Source: Alcanivoracaceae bacterium
Lineage (GTDB): Bacteria; Pseudomonadota; Gammaproteobacteria; Pseudomonadales; Alcanivoracaceae
Length of the DNA: 64,000 nucleotides
Assembly: GCA_029212745.1 (NCBI GenBank)
Contig: JARGOL010000001.1
Location: forward strand, 566,350 to 630,349
Direction of reading: 5' to 3'
Part shown: piece after piece, positions 28,867 to 39,318 of the stretch
Position numbering within the stretch: position 1 is the first letter of the stretch
Layout: every line of letters starts with the position of its first letter
Notes under the pieces: model-generated
Databases searched by the model: none
What the model saw: the letters and a program-made list of their open reading frames with translations, nothing else
Told to the model about the DNA's origin: nothing
Program-made: the position numbers and the translations under genes

Positions 28867-29034
28867 CGGAAAATCCTTTCAGTCCAGATCAGGAGGGCAT
28901 TGTAACCATAACGCCAAAACGGGGCTACCCGTCAGCTGTCACCCCGCTGTCACCGTGCCGTCCCTTCCCTGTCACCAACGCCTACCACCATGGCGCCTGA
29001 CAATCCGGCAACCACCCTGTTCGAGGAGACTCCC

Positions 29035-30711
29035 ATGCGAGCGCCCCTGCAACCGATGACCGGCATCCTGCTGGCTGCATCCACCCTCATGATCAGCGCC
29101 TGTGGCGGCAGCGACGGCGATGCCGGCCTGCCCGGCAGCGATGGCACCAGCGCCTCCACCATCCAGATGCGCCAGGCCGGCACCTATCAGGCGCCCGGCG
29201 CCGTGTTCGATGAGGGTGCTGCAGAGATCGTTGCCTACGACCGCAACAACCACCGCCTGTTCGTCATCAACGCCAATGACGTCAGCGTTGACGTGCTGGA
29301 CATCAGCGACGTGGACAACCCGCAACTGCTCGACACCATTGATGCCAGCGCCGAAGGCGGCAGCGCAAACAGTGTGGCAGTCCATGGCAATCTCGTCGCC
29401 GTCGCCATCGAGGCAGTTAGCAAAACCGACCCGGGCAAGGTGGTGTTCTACAACAGCACCGGCCTGGGCAAAGTCGGCGAAGCCACGGTCGGTGCGCTGC
29501 CGGACATGGTCACCTTCACCCCGGACGGCAGCAAGGTACTGGTCGCCAACGAGGGCGAGCCCAACGACGACTACAGCATTGATCCCGAGGGCTCTGTGAG
29601 CGTCATTGACCTGAGCAACGGCGTTGCCTCGCTGAGCGTCAGCACCGCCAGTTTCAACAGCTTCGATGCCAGTGCTGCCAGCCTGCGCGACAAGGGAGTC
29701 AGGCTGTTTGGCACCAACTCACCCAGCGTGTCCCAGGACCTGGAACCGGAGTACATCGCCATCTCCGATGATGGCGCTACCGCCTGGGCCGCGCTGCAGG
29801 AAAACAACGCCGTCGCGATCATTGATATTGCCTCTGCCACGGTCACGGACATCGTTGCGCTCGGCTTCAAGAACCACGGAGTGTTCGGCAATGAGATGGA
29901 CGCCAGTGACCGCGATGGACGCATCAATATCACCACCTGGCCGGTGCAAGGCATGTACATGCCTGACAGCATTGCCAGCTACGCCTTCAACGGCCGCACC
30001 TACTACGTGACCGCCAACGAGGGGGATGCACGGGATTACGATACCTGGACCGAGGAATTCCGCGTCAAGGACCTGTCCCTGGATATCACCGCCTTTCCCG
30101 ATGCCGCCATCCAGGATGACGACCAGCTCGGCCGGCTGGCGGTCTCTGCGGTCATGGGCGTCAGCAACGGCTGCGACCCCTCCAACATTGCCACTGACCC
30201 GGAAACCGACTGCGAGTACGACACCCTGTACAGCTACGGCGGCCGTTCATTCTCCATCTGGTCCGACGAGGGCTCCCTGGTATTCGACAGCGGCAATGAC
30301 TTCGAGCGCATCCTGGCGCAACGTGATCCCGCCAACTTCAACAGCAACAACGACGAAAACGACAGTGCCGAATCTCGCTCGGATGCCAAGGGGCCGGAAC
30401 CGGAGGGCCTGGCCCTGGGCACCATCAAGGGCCAGACCTACGCATTCATCGGCCTGGAACGGCAGGGCGGCATCATGGTGTACAACATCACCAACCCGGA
30501 ATCACCGCAATTCATGCAGTACCTGAACAACCGCGACTTTTCGGTACTCAGCCAGGTGGACGTGGAGAACGGCCTGGCCGGAGACCTTGGCCCGGAAGGA
30601 CTGGCGTTCATTGACGCCGCAGGCAGCCCGAGCGGACAACCCATGCTGGCGGTGGGCAACGAGATCAGTGGCACCACCACACTGTATTACATCGATGTGA
30701 TCGAGTTCTGA
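29035..30711 (+). CDS. Secreted choice-of-anchor-I-type beta-propeller lipoprotein
   Basis: The 558-residue protein has a lipoprotein signal (STLMISACGGS) followed by a short Gly/Asp/Ser linker. Repeated propeller-like blades follow, such as AEIVAYDRNNHRLFVINAND, DMVTFTPDGSKVLVANEGEP, PEYIAISDDGATAWAALQEN, YYVTANEGDARDY and GPEGLAFIDAAG. This matches the choice-of-anchor I family, whose members are often annotated as alkaline-phosphatase-like or esterase-like but have no established activity. Numerous Asp residues suggest calcium binding. The ATG at 29035 has GAGGAG upstream. It is divergent from trpE and followed by its own terminator. Confidence 0.8.
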   Translation: MRAPLQPMTGILLAASTLMISACGGSDGDAGLPGSDGTSASTIQMRQAGTYQAPGAVFDEGAAEIVAYDRNNHRLFVINANDVSVDVLDISDVDNPQLLDTIDASAEGGSANSVAVHGNLVAVAIEAVSKTDPGKVVFYNSTGLGKVGEATVGALPDMVTFTPDGSKVLVANEGEPNDDYSIDPEGSVSVIDLSNGVASLSVSTASFNSFDASAASLRDKGVRLFGTNSPSVSQDLEPEYIAISDDGATAWAALQENNAVAIIDIASATVTDIVALGFKNHGVFGNEMDASDRDGRINITTWPVQGMYMPDSIASYAFNGRTYYVTANEGDARDYDTWTEEFRVKDLSLDITAFPDAAIQDDDQLGRLAVSAVMGVSNGCDPSNIATDPETDCEYDTLYSYGGRSFSIWSDEGSLVFDSGNDFERILAQRDPANFNSNNDENDSAESRSDAKGPEPEGLALGTIKGQTYAFIGLERQGGIMVYNITNPESPQFMQYLNNRDFSVLSQVDVENGLAGDLGPEGLAFIDAAGSPSGQPMLAVGNEISGTTTLYYIDVIEF

Positions 30712-30734
30712 AGCAAACAGCGCATCACAACAGC

Positions 30735-30759
30735 CAGGGCCCCGCAAGACGGGGCCCTG
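30735..30759 (+). terminator. Strong hairpin after the beta-propeller gene
   Basis: CAGGGCCCCG (30735-30744) pairs with CGGGGCCCTG (30750-30759) over a CAAGA loop, then TCATTTCTG. The ten-pair stem is very stable although the U-tract is short. Confidence 0.75.
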
Positions 30760-30844
30760 TCATTTCTGCTCAGCAACAATCACTTCCTGGTCAGCGACCC
30801 ACTGCAACGGTTGGCGTAGCGTGATCCCATAACCGGGGAGAAAC

Positions 30845-31183
30845 ATGATGCGCACCACAACAAGACAGACCCTCTACCTGACCCTGGCCATCGCCGGCCT
30901 GGCCAGCACCTGGTATCACAACCTGCACTTCATGGCTGCCAGTGATGGCGGCGGCCTGCTTGCCTTCGTCCAGGCGCTGGATGTCAATCACGCCACCCGC
31001 TCGATCAGCTGGGACATCACGTTCGCATTTCTGGCCTTTGCCCTGTGGCTGCCCTTCGAGGCCCGCCGCACGGGTGTCCGCCACTGGTGGCTGTTCCTGC
31101 TGCTGGGCGGCGCCATTGCCTTTGCCTTCAGCTTTCCTCTGTTCCTGTTCTTTCGCGAGCGCGCACTGGCTCGCGCCGGCTGA
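30845..31183 (+). CDS. DUF2834 small membrane protein
   Basis: The 112-residue protein has three predicted membrane helices (TLYLTLAIAGLASTWYHNL, WDITFAFLAFALWLPFEA and WWLFLLLGGAIAFAFSFPLF). The Phe- and Trp-rich pattern fits DUF2834, a family of unknown function. GGGGAG precedes the ATG. Its stop codon directly abuts the stop of the convergent old-yellow-enzyme gene. Confidence 0.75.
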   Translation: MMRTTTRQTLYLTLAIAGLASTWYHNLHFMAASDGGGLLAFVQALDVNHATRSISWDITFAFLAFALWLPFEARRTGVRHWWLFLLLGGAIAFAFSFPLFLFFRERALARAG

Positions 31184-32293
31184 TCAGGACAGGGTGGCCA
31201 GTGCCGACTTGTCGTAGGGCGCGAGTTCCTCGACCCGACCCTCGCGCATCTTCTGCAGCCACTGCGGGTCCTGCAGCAGCGCCCGCCCCACAGCAATCAG
31301 GTCAAACTCGTCCCGCGCCATGCGCTCCACCAGTTCGTCAATGTCGCTGACGCCGGCGTCCCCGCCCATCCCCGTCTGGGCATTGCCAATGAAGTCGCCA
31401 TCCAGCCCGACACTGCCCACAGACATGGTGGGCTTGCCGGTCAGCTTCTTGACCCAGCCGGCCAGGTTCAGGTCACTGCCGTCAAACTCCGGCTCCCAGA
31501 AACGACGCTGCGAGCAATGGAAAATATCCACACCCGCTTCCACCAGCGGCGCCAGGAACTGCGCCAGCTCATCAGGGGTCTCCACCAGCCGTGCGCTGTA
31601 GTCCTGCTGCTTCCATTGCGAAAAACGCAGGATAATGGCGAAATCCTCGCCCACCTCCGCGCGCACGGCAGCGATAATTTCCCGGGCAAAACGCCCGCGG
31701 TTATCCAGGGAACCGCCGTACTCGTCGTCACGCAGATTGGTGCCCGCCCAGAAAAACTGGTCAATCAGGTACCCATGGGCACCGTGAATCTCGACCCCAT
31801 CAAAACCCAGCGCCTTGGCATCACGGGCACCTTCGGCAAACGCCCGGATGACGTCATCAATGTCCTGCTTCGACATGGCATGGCCCTTGCACTTGCCGGG
31901 CGCATGGCACCCGGAGGGGCTGTAGCCCGGTACATCCTTGTCCGGCCCGGTGCCCGGACGGCGGATACCGCCCACGTGCCAGAGCTGGGGCACGATGCTG
32001 CCGCCCGCCTCATGCACGGCATCGACCACCGCCTGCCAGCCCGCCAGGGCCTCACCGTGAAAGGCCGGCACCTGCTCGTAACCGTTGGCCGCAACATGAT
32101 TGACGGTGGTGCCTTCGGTGACGATCAGGCCGACACCGCCCTCGGCCCGGCGCCGGTAGTAGCCCGCCACGGCATCGTCGGGGATATAACCGGGCGAGCG
32201 CATCCGCGTCATCGGCGCCATGGCCACACGATTGGCCAGGTTCAGGGATTTGCAGGCAAACGGGCGCAGCAGCGGGGCAAGGTCTTTACTCAT
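31184..32293 (-). CDS. NADH:flavin oxidoreductase of the old yellow enzyme family
   Basis: The 369-residue FMN-binding TIM barrel has the family start LLRPFACKSLNLANRVAMAPMTRMR, the catalytic FDGVEIHGAHGYLIDQFFW and the FMN phosphate-site region with FDLIAVGRALLQDPQW. Such enzymes reduce activated C=C bonds of enones or nitro compounds. The ATG at 32291-32293 is the family start. An HxlR regulator lies upstream in the opposite direction, a common pairing in which HxlR senses electrophiles. The upstream region carries an orphan leftward terminator (32332-32357). Confidence 0.92.
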   Translation of the reverse strand: MSKDLAPLLRPFACKSLNLANRVAMAPMTRMRSPGYIPDDAVAGYYRRRAEGGVGLIVTEGTTVNHVAANGYEQVPAFHGEALAGWQAVVDAVHEAGGSIVPQLWHVGGIRRPGTGPDKDVPGYSPSGCHAPGKCKGHAMSKQDIDDVIRAFAEGARDAKALGFDGVEIHGAHGYLIDQFFWAGTNLRDDEYGGSLDNRGRFAREIIAAVRAEVGEDFAIILRFSQWKQQDYSARLVETPDELAQFLAPLVEAGVDIFHCSQRRFWEPEFDGSDLNLAGWVKKLTGKPTMSVGSVGLDGDFIGNAQTGMGGDAGVSDIDELVERMARDEFDLIAVGRALLQDPQWLQKMREGRVEELAPYDKSALATLS

Positions 32294-32331
32294 GAAACAC
32301 TCCGGCGGTGAGGGGCTTTGAACAGTTGTTA

Positions 32332-32357
32332 TAAAAAAGGGAGCCAAGAAGGCTCCC
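32332..32357 (-). terminator. Leftward intrinsic terminator upstream of the OYE gene
   Basis: On the minus strand GGGAGCC (32357-32351) pairs with GGCTCCC (32345-32339) over TTCTT and is followed by a T-run (32338-32332). No protein gene on the minus strand ends here, so the transcript being stopped is probably a leader of the OYE gene or an RNA from the inverted-repeat element at 32381-32645. Confidence 0.85.
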
Positions 32358-32380
32358 TGAAGGACACGGAGAAAACATCA

Positions 32381-32645
32381 GGGAGCCGCTACCGCTCTTA
32401 TTATGCTCTCTGGCCATCAGACAGGCTCGCAATCAAGGCGCGGTTTTGATGGCATGCCGGGGCCTGTCGAAAAACCGCAACGCGGAGTGCGGGCCTGTCT
32501 GATGGCCCCTTCGGGCGATGCCTGAAACGCCCACCTCCCGCGTTGCGACGCTTGGGAAGGGCTAAGGCCATTCCCTGCGCGCCGCGCCTTGTAGCTGCGC
32601 GTTTCAGGCACCGCAGAGAGCACAATAAGAGCGGTAGCGGCTCCC
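32381..32645. repeat. 265-bp element with 32-bp terminal inverted repeats and nested stems (MITE-like or structured RNA)
   Basis: The ends 32381-32412 and 32614-32645 are inverted repeats with one mismatch in 32. Inside, GCCATCAGACAGGC (32413-32426) matches inverted GCCTGTCTGATGGC (32493-32506), and GCCTGAAACGC (32520-32530) matches GCGTTTCAGGC (32599-32609), so the element can fold into nested arms. The frames inside are interrupted and have no recognisable transposase. No clear target-site duplication was seen. The outer bases GGGAGCC/GGCTCCC are the same as the stem of the terminator next to it. A non-autonomous mobile repeat or a structured RNA template are both possible. It fills the 463-nt gap between the OYE and HxlR genes. 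Confidence 0.7.
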
Positions 32646-32704
32646 CAACAACAGATCAGCGCAATCGGTTGCTAAACGAAACCTTAATCCGAGCAGTTCC
32701 GTTT

Positions 32705-32733
32705 TGCAACCATATTTTGGTTGCATTTTACTA
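32705..32733 (+). promoter_or_regulatory. Predicted HxlR promoter with palindromic operator
   Basis: GCAACCA (32706-32712) and TGGTTGC (32718-32724) form an inverted repeat with a TATTT centre. It overlaps a candidate promoter, TTGCAA (32705-32710) and TTTACT (32728-32733), with 17-nt spacing. The site is 33 nt before the HxlR ATG, which suggests autoregulation. Confidence 0.5.
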
Positions 32734-32756
32734 CTTATTTTGGAAGACTGCCCGCC

Positions 32757-33221
32757 ATGGCCAAGAAACGCATTCAAAATGATGATCCCTGCTCGGTCGC
32801 CCGCGCTCTGCAGGAGGTCGGCGACTGGTGGTCACTGCTGATCGTGCGCCAGGCCATGTTCGGCAGCCGCCGGTTCTCGGACTTCCAGCAGCAGCTGGGG
32901 ATCGCCCGCAACATCCTCGTTGACCGCCTGTCACGGCTGGTGGAAACCGAAGTACTGAAGAAAGTGGATGTGGGTGAGAGCGGACGCCGCTACGAATACC
33001 GGCTGACGGAGAAAGGCCGCGACCTGTTCCCGGTGCTGGTGGCCCTGCGCCAGTGGGGCGATCGCTGGAACCCCTGCCCCGGCCAGCCACCCCTGGTGCT
33101 GCGTGACCATCGCAGTGGCCAGCCCGTTCCCCGGGTGCAGGTGCTGGATGCCAGGGGACGGCCGCTGGAACTGGTGGACGTGTATGTGGATGAGGACAAC
33201 AGCCAGCAGGATGCCGGCTGA
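32757..33221 (+). CDS. HxlR-family winged-helix regulator
   Basis: The 154-residue protein has the HxlR signature CSVARALQEVGDWWSLLIVRQAMFG, whose leading Cys is at about residue 12. The recognition helix region RFSDFQQQLGIARNILVDRL and the wing YEYRLTEKGRDLFPVL follow. HxlR proteins often sense aldehydes, quinones or oxidants through this N-terminal Cys. The ATG at 32757 is chosen to start just ahead of the signature. It probably controls the divergent old yellow enzyme and itself through the palindrome at 32706-32724. Confidence 0.88.
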   Translation: MAKKRIQNDDPCSVARALQEVGDWWSLLIVRQAMFGSRRFSDFQQQLGIARNILVDRLSRLVETEVLKKVDVGESGRRYEYRLTEKGRDLFPVLVALRQWGDRWNPCPGQPPLVLRDHRSGQPVPRVQVLDARGRPLELVDVYVDEDNSQQDAG

Positions 33222-33224
33222 CCG

Positions 33225-33899
33225 TCAGCCCCCCGCCAGCGCCTCACGCATGGCATTGATCACCGACGCATAGTCGTCACGCCCGTAGATGGCCGAGCCC
33301 GCCACGAACGTATCGGCCCCGGCGGCGGCAATATCGCCGATATTCTTCTCCGACACCCCGCCATCCACCTCCAGGCGGATATCACGGCCACTGTCATCGA
33401 TCAGGCGCCGCACCCGCTCCAGCTTGCGCAGCGTGGAGGGAATGAAACTCTGCCCGCCAAACCCCGGGTTGACGCTCATCAGCAAGACCATGTCGAGCTT
33501 GTCGATGACGTATTCCAGGCATTCCGGCCCGGTGGCCGGATTGAGCACCAGCCCGGCCTGGCAGCCATGGGACTTGATCAGCTGCAGGGAGCGGTCAATG
33601 TGGTCACTGGCCTCCGGGTGAAAGGTAATGAAGCTGGCACCGGCCCGGGCAAACGAATCGATCAGGCCGTCCACCGGTGACACCATCAGGTGCACGTCGA
33701 TGGGTGCGGTGATGCCATGGTCGCGCAGCGCCTTGCACACCATCGGGCCCATGGTCAGGTTGGGCACATAGTGATTGTCCATCACATCGAAATGGATCAC
33801 GTCAGCGCCCGCGTCCAGAACGGCCTGGCACTCCTCGCCCAGCCGGGCAAAATCCGCCGAGAGAATGGAAGGTGCGATCCAGTAATCCTGCTTCGACAT
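33225..33899 (-). CDS. rpe: Ribulose-phosphate 3-epimerase
   Basis: The 224-residue TIM barrel interconverts ribulose 5-phosphate and xylulose 5-phosphate. Visible are [15 protein letters not shown], the metal-binding [41 protein letters not shown] and [11 protein letters not shown]. It is convergent with HxlR, with stops 3 nt apart. It lies downstream of murU with a 70-nt gap. In P. aeruginosa rpe stands next to trpE. Confidence 0.96.
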   Translation of the reverse strand: MSKQDYWIAPSILSADFARLGEECQAVLDAGADVIHFDVMDNHYVPNLTMGPMVCKALRDHGITAPIDVHLMVSPVDGLIDSFARAGASFITFHPEASDHIDRSLQLIKSHGCQAGLVLNPATGPECLEYVIDKLDMVLLMSVNPGFGGQSFIPSTLRKLERVRRLIDDSGRDIRLEVDGGVSEKNIGDIAAAGADTFVAGSAIYGRDDYASVINAMREALAGG

Positions 33900-33969
33900 G
33901 CTATGCCTCTTTATCGGGTGAACTGTCGGGTGAATGGCGTTGTGGCCCGGATGACTCTTGGCCCCGTCA

Positions 33970-35630
<1,661 letters not shown>

Positions 35631-35684
35631 TGCCACCCCCAATAAAGTAAACTGCCCCCGGTTTTTACCTTTTCCGGACCCTTA

Positions 35685-38018
35685 ATGCCACTTCGACGCC
35701 CGTTCGCACTGATGACGCTGACCGTCAGCGCCCTGCTGCACCCCGCAACGGGCCTGGCCGGCGATGATCAGGACCTCAACTGGCTGGACCGCGCCCAGTG
35801 GCAACAGCTGCCACAGGCCCAGCGCCCGGACCTTCCGCCCTGGTGTCCGGGCGTGTGGTACAACCCGGCATTCAGCAGCCCGCCAGCATCCAGCGATACC
35901 GTCATCACCGCCGCCGAGAGCGAACTGCAGGAGAGCGGCTTGATGGCCCTCAGCGGCGATGTGGAGATCCGCCAGCCCGGGCGTATCCTGCGCGCCGGCA
36001 GGGCTACGGTGGACCAGGCCTCGGGTGATTTCCTGCTCGAGGATGGCATTCGTGTGGAAACGCCGACCGTGACATTCCAGGCGCAGTCCCTGGCAGGCAA
36101 TACGCGCACCGGTGCGGCTGACCTGCTCCGCGCCCGCTATGCGCTGTTCGACATGCATGCCCATGGCGGCGCCAGTGCCATCGAGCAGCGCGGCGCGGTC
36201 ACCCGCATTGAAGATGGCAGTTATACCACCTGCCCGCCGGGCGACAGTGCCTGGCTGTTGCAGGCTGATGATATCGAGCTCGACCGCGACAGTGGCTGGG
36301 GGGAAGCGCGTGACGTGGTACTGCGCGTGCGCAAGGTGCCGGTGGCCTACATCCCCTGGATCACGTTTCCCATTGATGACCGGCGCAAGACGGGGCTGCT
36401 GTTTCCCACCATCGGCAGCAGCAGCGAAGGCGGGGTGGATTTCAGCCAGCCGCTGTACCTGAACCTGCACCCACAGTTCGACCTTACCCTGGCACCGCGC
36501 CATATCCATGGCCGCGGCAACGGCCTGGAAACCGAAGCGCGCTATCTCACCGGCCTGGGCGAGGGCGAAATCAGCTATGGCTACCTGGCCAATGACCGTG
36601 CCTTTGCCCGGGATCGTCTTGTCGATACCACCACAGCGGACACCACCGAGACCGCGCCCGACCGGGAAGTGGGACGCTGGCGTCATGACGGGCAGCTGCA
36701 GCGCTGGGCACTGGATGCCGACGTCAATTACGTATCCGATGATTACTATTTCAAGGATCTGGACACCGGCCTTGATATTGCGGCGCAGACCAACCTGGTG
36801 CGCAGTGGTCGCGCCGAGTATTTCGGCCGGGACTGGCGCGCACTGGTGTTCGGGCAGTCCTGGCAAACCATTGACCCCACCCTGGCCGAGGAAGACTACC
36901 CCTATCGCCGCCTGCCCCAGCTCGCCCTGGAAGGCGATCCGGCACTGGCCGGCCCGCTGCACCTGCTGTGGCTGTCAGATTTCACCCGCTATAGCCGCAA
37001 CGTTGACCTGGCCCTGGACGACATCACCGGCGATCGCGCACATGTGGCTCCGGGACTGGCATTACGCCTGAAAAACGACTGGGGCTATTTCAACCCGGCT
37101 GCCCGTTACTACTACACCCACTACGACCTCGACGGCGTCGATACCTTGCCGGACGACACGCCCAGCCGCTCGCTTAGCGGTGCCAGCCTGGACACGGGCC
37201 TGTTCCTGGAACGCGCTGCCTCACGCGATGGCCGCTGGCTGCAGACCCTGGAGCCGCGCCTGTTCGTCAATTACATGGAAACCGAGCTGCAACAGGATCT
37301 GCCGGATTTCGGCAGCGCCGAAGTCAACCGCTCCTACGAGGCACTGTTTCGCGAAAACCGCTTCCTTGGGTACGACCGTATTGCCGACGACCACAGCATA
37401 ACGCCGGGCCTGACCACACGCTTTATCGACAGCGACAGCGGTGTGGAAGTCGTGCGGCTGCGCACGGCCCAGCGCCAGTACCTGCAGGATCGCCATGTCC
37501 AGATCGACGGCGACTTTGTCGACGAATCGCCTCGCTCACCACTGATTACCGACGCACTGGTACGGCTGAACAATCACTGGGACCTGTTCATTGAGAACCA
37601 GTGGAACTCAGAGGACAACCAGCGGCTGCAGAACCAGGTACGCATCAGCTATGCCGATGCCGCCCGCCGCTATCTCCACGCCGGCTACATCGAGCAGCTC
37701 GACCAGCAGACCAAACAGGCGGAACTTGCCGGCTATCTGCCGGTCTCCAGTCATTGGCGCCTGATTGGCCGCTGGCTTTACGACGTCGAAAACGAGCGGT
37801 CGCTGGAAACTATTGCCGGCGTTGAATACCGTGACTGCTGCTGGCGCCTGCGCATGGTCAACCAGCGCGACCTGGCCGAACGTGACGGCGATAACGACCT
37901 GGAAGCGGAAAGCCGCTTCCTTGTACAGATACAGCTGATCGGCCTGGGTGGCTTCGGTGGCACCGTTGACAGCCTTCTGGAACGCAGCATCCCCGGATAC
38001 AGGAGAGACAATGACTGA
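35685..38018 (+). CDS. lptD: LPS-assembly protein LptD
   Basis: The 777-residue outer-membrane barrel inserts LPS into the outer leaflet together with LptE. It has a signal peptide and a periplasmic beta-jellyroll (SGDVEIRQPGRILRAGRATVDQ). The LptD barrel domain starts near VAYIPWITFPIDDRRKTGLLFPT. Cysteines for the interdomain disulfides are present: WCPG near residue 54, TCPPG near 183 and the pair in DCCWRLRMVNQRDL near the C-terminus. It overlaps surA, which encodes a chaperone for it, by 8 nt. Confidence 0.95.
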   Translation: MPLRRPFALMTLTVSALLHPATGLAGDDQDLNWLDRAQWQQLPQAQRPDLPPWCPGVWYNPAFSSPPASSDTVITAAESELQESGLMALSGDVEIRQPGRILRAGRATVDQASGDFLLEDGIRVETPTVTFQAQSLAGNTRTGAADLLRARYALFDMHAHGGASAIEQRGAVTRIEDGSYTTCPPGDSAWLLQADDIELDRDSGWGEARDVVLRVRKVPVAYIPWITFPIDDRRKTGLLFPTIGSSSEGGVDFSQPLYLNLHPQFDLTLAPRHIHGRGNGLETEARYLTGLGEGEISYGYLANDRAFARDRLVDTTTADTTETAPDREVGRWRHDGQLQRWALDADVNYVSDDYYFKDLDTGLDIAAQTNLVRSGRAEYFGRDWRALVFGQSWQTIDPTLAEEDYPYRRLPQLALEGDPALAGPLHLLWLSDFTRYSRNVDLALDDITGDRAHVAPGLALRLKNDWGYFNPAARYYYTHYDLDGVDTLPDDTPSRSLSGASLDTGLFLERAASRDGRWLQTLEPRLFVNYMETELQQDLPDFGSAEVNRSYEALFRENRFLGYDRIADDHSITPGLTTRFIDSDSGVEVVRLRTAQRQYLQDRHVQIDGDFVDESPRSPLITDALVRLNNHWDLFIENQWNSEDNQRLQNQVRISYADAARRYLHAGYIEQLDQQTKQAELAGYLPVSSHWRLIGRWLYDVENERSLETIAGVEYRDCCWRLRMVNQRDLAERDGDNDLEAESRFLVQIQLIGLGGFGGTVDSLLERSIPGYRRDND

Positions 38019-39318
38019 CATGGCCCTCATACACGGCCGCCTGATGGCAGCCCTGCTGGTACTGGCAGCACTGGCAGGACTGGCACCCGCCGCCATGGCC
38101 AAGGTAGAGCCGCTGGACCGGATCGCCGCCGTGGTGGAGCAGGACGTCATCATGGAATCGGAACTCAACGACCGCGTCGAGCAGATTACCAGCAGCCTCC
38201 GCGCCGAACAGCAGCGCATGCCGCCGGCCCATGTCCTCAGGGAACAGGTGCTGGACCGGATGATCCTCGAGCGCCTGCAGCTGGCCCAGGCGGAGCGCGG
38301 CGGCATCAAGGTGGATGACACCTCCCTGAACGAGGCGCTTGCCGGCATCGCCCGCGGTAATGACCTCAGCCTGGAGGAATTTGTCCGCGCGGTGGAAGCC
38401 GACGGCCTCAGCTGGCCCACATTCCGCGAAGAAATTCGCAGCGAGATGATCATCTCGCAGCTGCGCCAGCGCCGTGTCGGCCAGCGCATCCGCATAACCG
38501 ATCGCGAAGTGGACCGTTTTCTCGACAGCGAGATGGGCCGGCAACTGTTTGCGGTTGAATTCCGTCTCGGCCACATCCTTGTCAGCCTGCCGGACGGTGC
38601 ATCGCCGCAACAGCTGGCAGAGGCCACAAAAAAGGCCGAGACCATCATGACGCAGTACCGGGCTGGCACCCCGTTTGCGGATCTGGCCATCGAGTTTTCT
38701 GACGGCCAGTACGCGCTTGAGGGCGGTGACCTGGGCTGGCGACCGGCGGCCCAGATACCGTCGCTGTTTACCGACGAGGTTATCGACCTGGACACCGGCG
38801 ATATCGTCGGCCCCATCCGTTCAGGCGCCGGCCTGCACATTCTCAAGATGATTGACCGCAAGGGTGATGTGCAGAAGTTTGTCGAGCAGTACAAGGTGCG
38901 CCATGTCCTGATCAAGCCCAGCACCATCCGCGACAGCGCAGCGTCGCTGGCGTTGGCACGGGAGCTGCGCCAGAAGATTCTTGATGGTGCCGACTTCTCC
39001 GATATCGCCCGCGCCTACTCGGACGACCCCGGCAGCGCCCGTGATGGCGGCAGCCTCGACTGGGTATCACCGGGCGAGATGGTAGACGCCTTTGAGCAAC
39101 GCATGACCCAGACCCCCGTAGGGGATCTGTCCGGCGTCTTCGAGACGCCCTTCGGCTGGCATTTCCTGCAGGTGACAGACACACGCACGGCCGACATGAG
39201 CGAGGACTTCCGTCGTATGAAGGCCCGCCAGGCGCTGCACAAGCGCCGCTTTGAGGAAGAGCTCGACCTGTGGCTGCAGGAGCTCCGGGAGGAAGCATTC
39301 ATTGACATCCGCATCTAG
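38011..39318 (+). CDS. surA: Periplasmic chaperone/peptidyl-prolyl isomerase SurA
   Basis: The 435-residue chaperone guides outer-membrane proteins such as LptD. It has a signal peptide ending PAAMA, the SurA N-terminal domain (IAAVVEQDVIMESELNDRV) and two parvulin domains (FRLGHILVSLPDGAS and YKVRHVLIKPSTIRD, each with downstream GGDLGW or GGSLDW motifs). The ATG at 38011 with AGGAGAGACA is a strong start inside the last codons of lptD. The 3' end overlaps pdxA by 17 nt. Confidence 0.96.
   Translation: MTDMALIHGRLMAALLVLAALAGLAPAAMAKVEPLDRIAAVVEQDVIMESELNDRVEQITSSLRAEQQRMPPAHVLREQVLDRMILERLQLAQAERGGIKVDDTSLNEALAGIARGNDLSLEEFVRAVEADGLSWPTFREEIRSEMIISQLRQRRVGQRIRITDREVDRFLDSEMGRQLFAVEFRLGHILVSLPDGASPQQLAEATKKAETIMTQYRAGTPFADLAIEFSDGQYALEGGDLGWRPAAQIPSLFTDEVIDLDTGDIVGPIRSGAGLHILKMIDRKGDVQKFVEQYKVRHVLIKPSTIRDSAASLALARELRQKILDGADFSDIARAYSDDPGSARDGGSLDWVSPGEMVDAFEQRMTQTPVGDLSGVFETPFGWHFLQVTDTRTADMSEDFRRMKARQALHKRRFEEELDLWLQELREEAFIDIRI

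Noticed and set aside
28980..29034. Extension of the beta-propeller gene to an upstream ATG at 28990
   Set aside because: The ATG at 29035 has GAGGAG upstream and gives a clean lipoprotein signal; the upstream codons would bury that signal.
32381..32645. Complete insertion sequence
   Set aside because: There is no transposase reading frame and no clear target duplication; only a small non-autonomous element or structured RNA can be supported.
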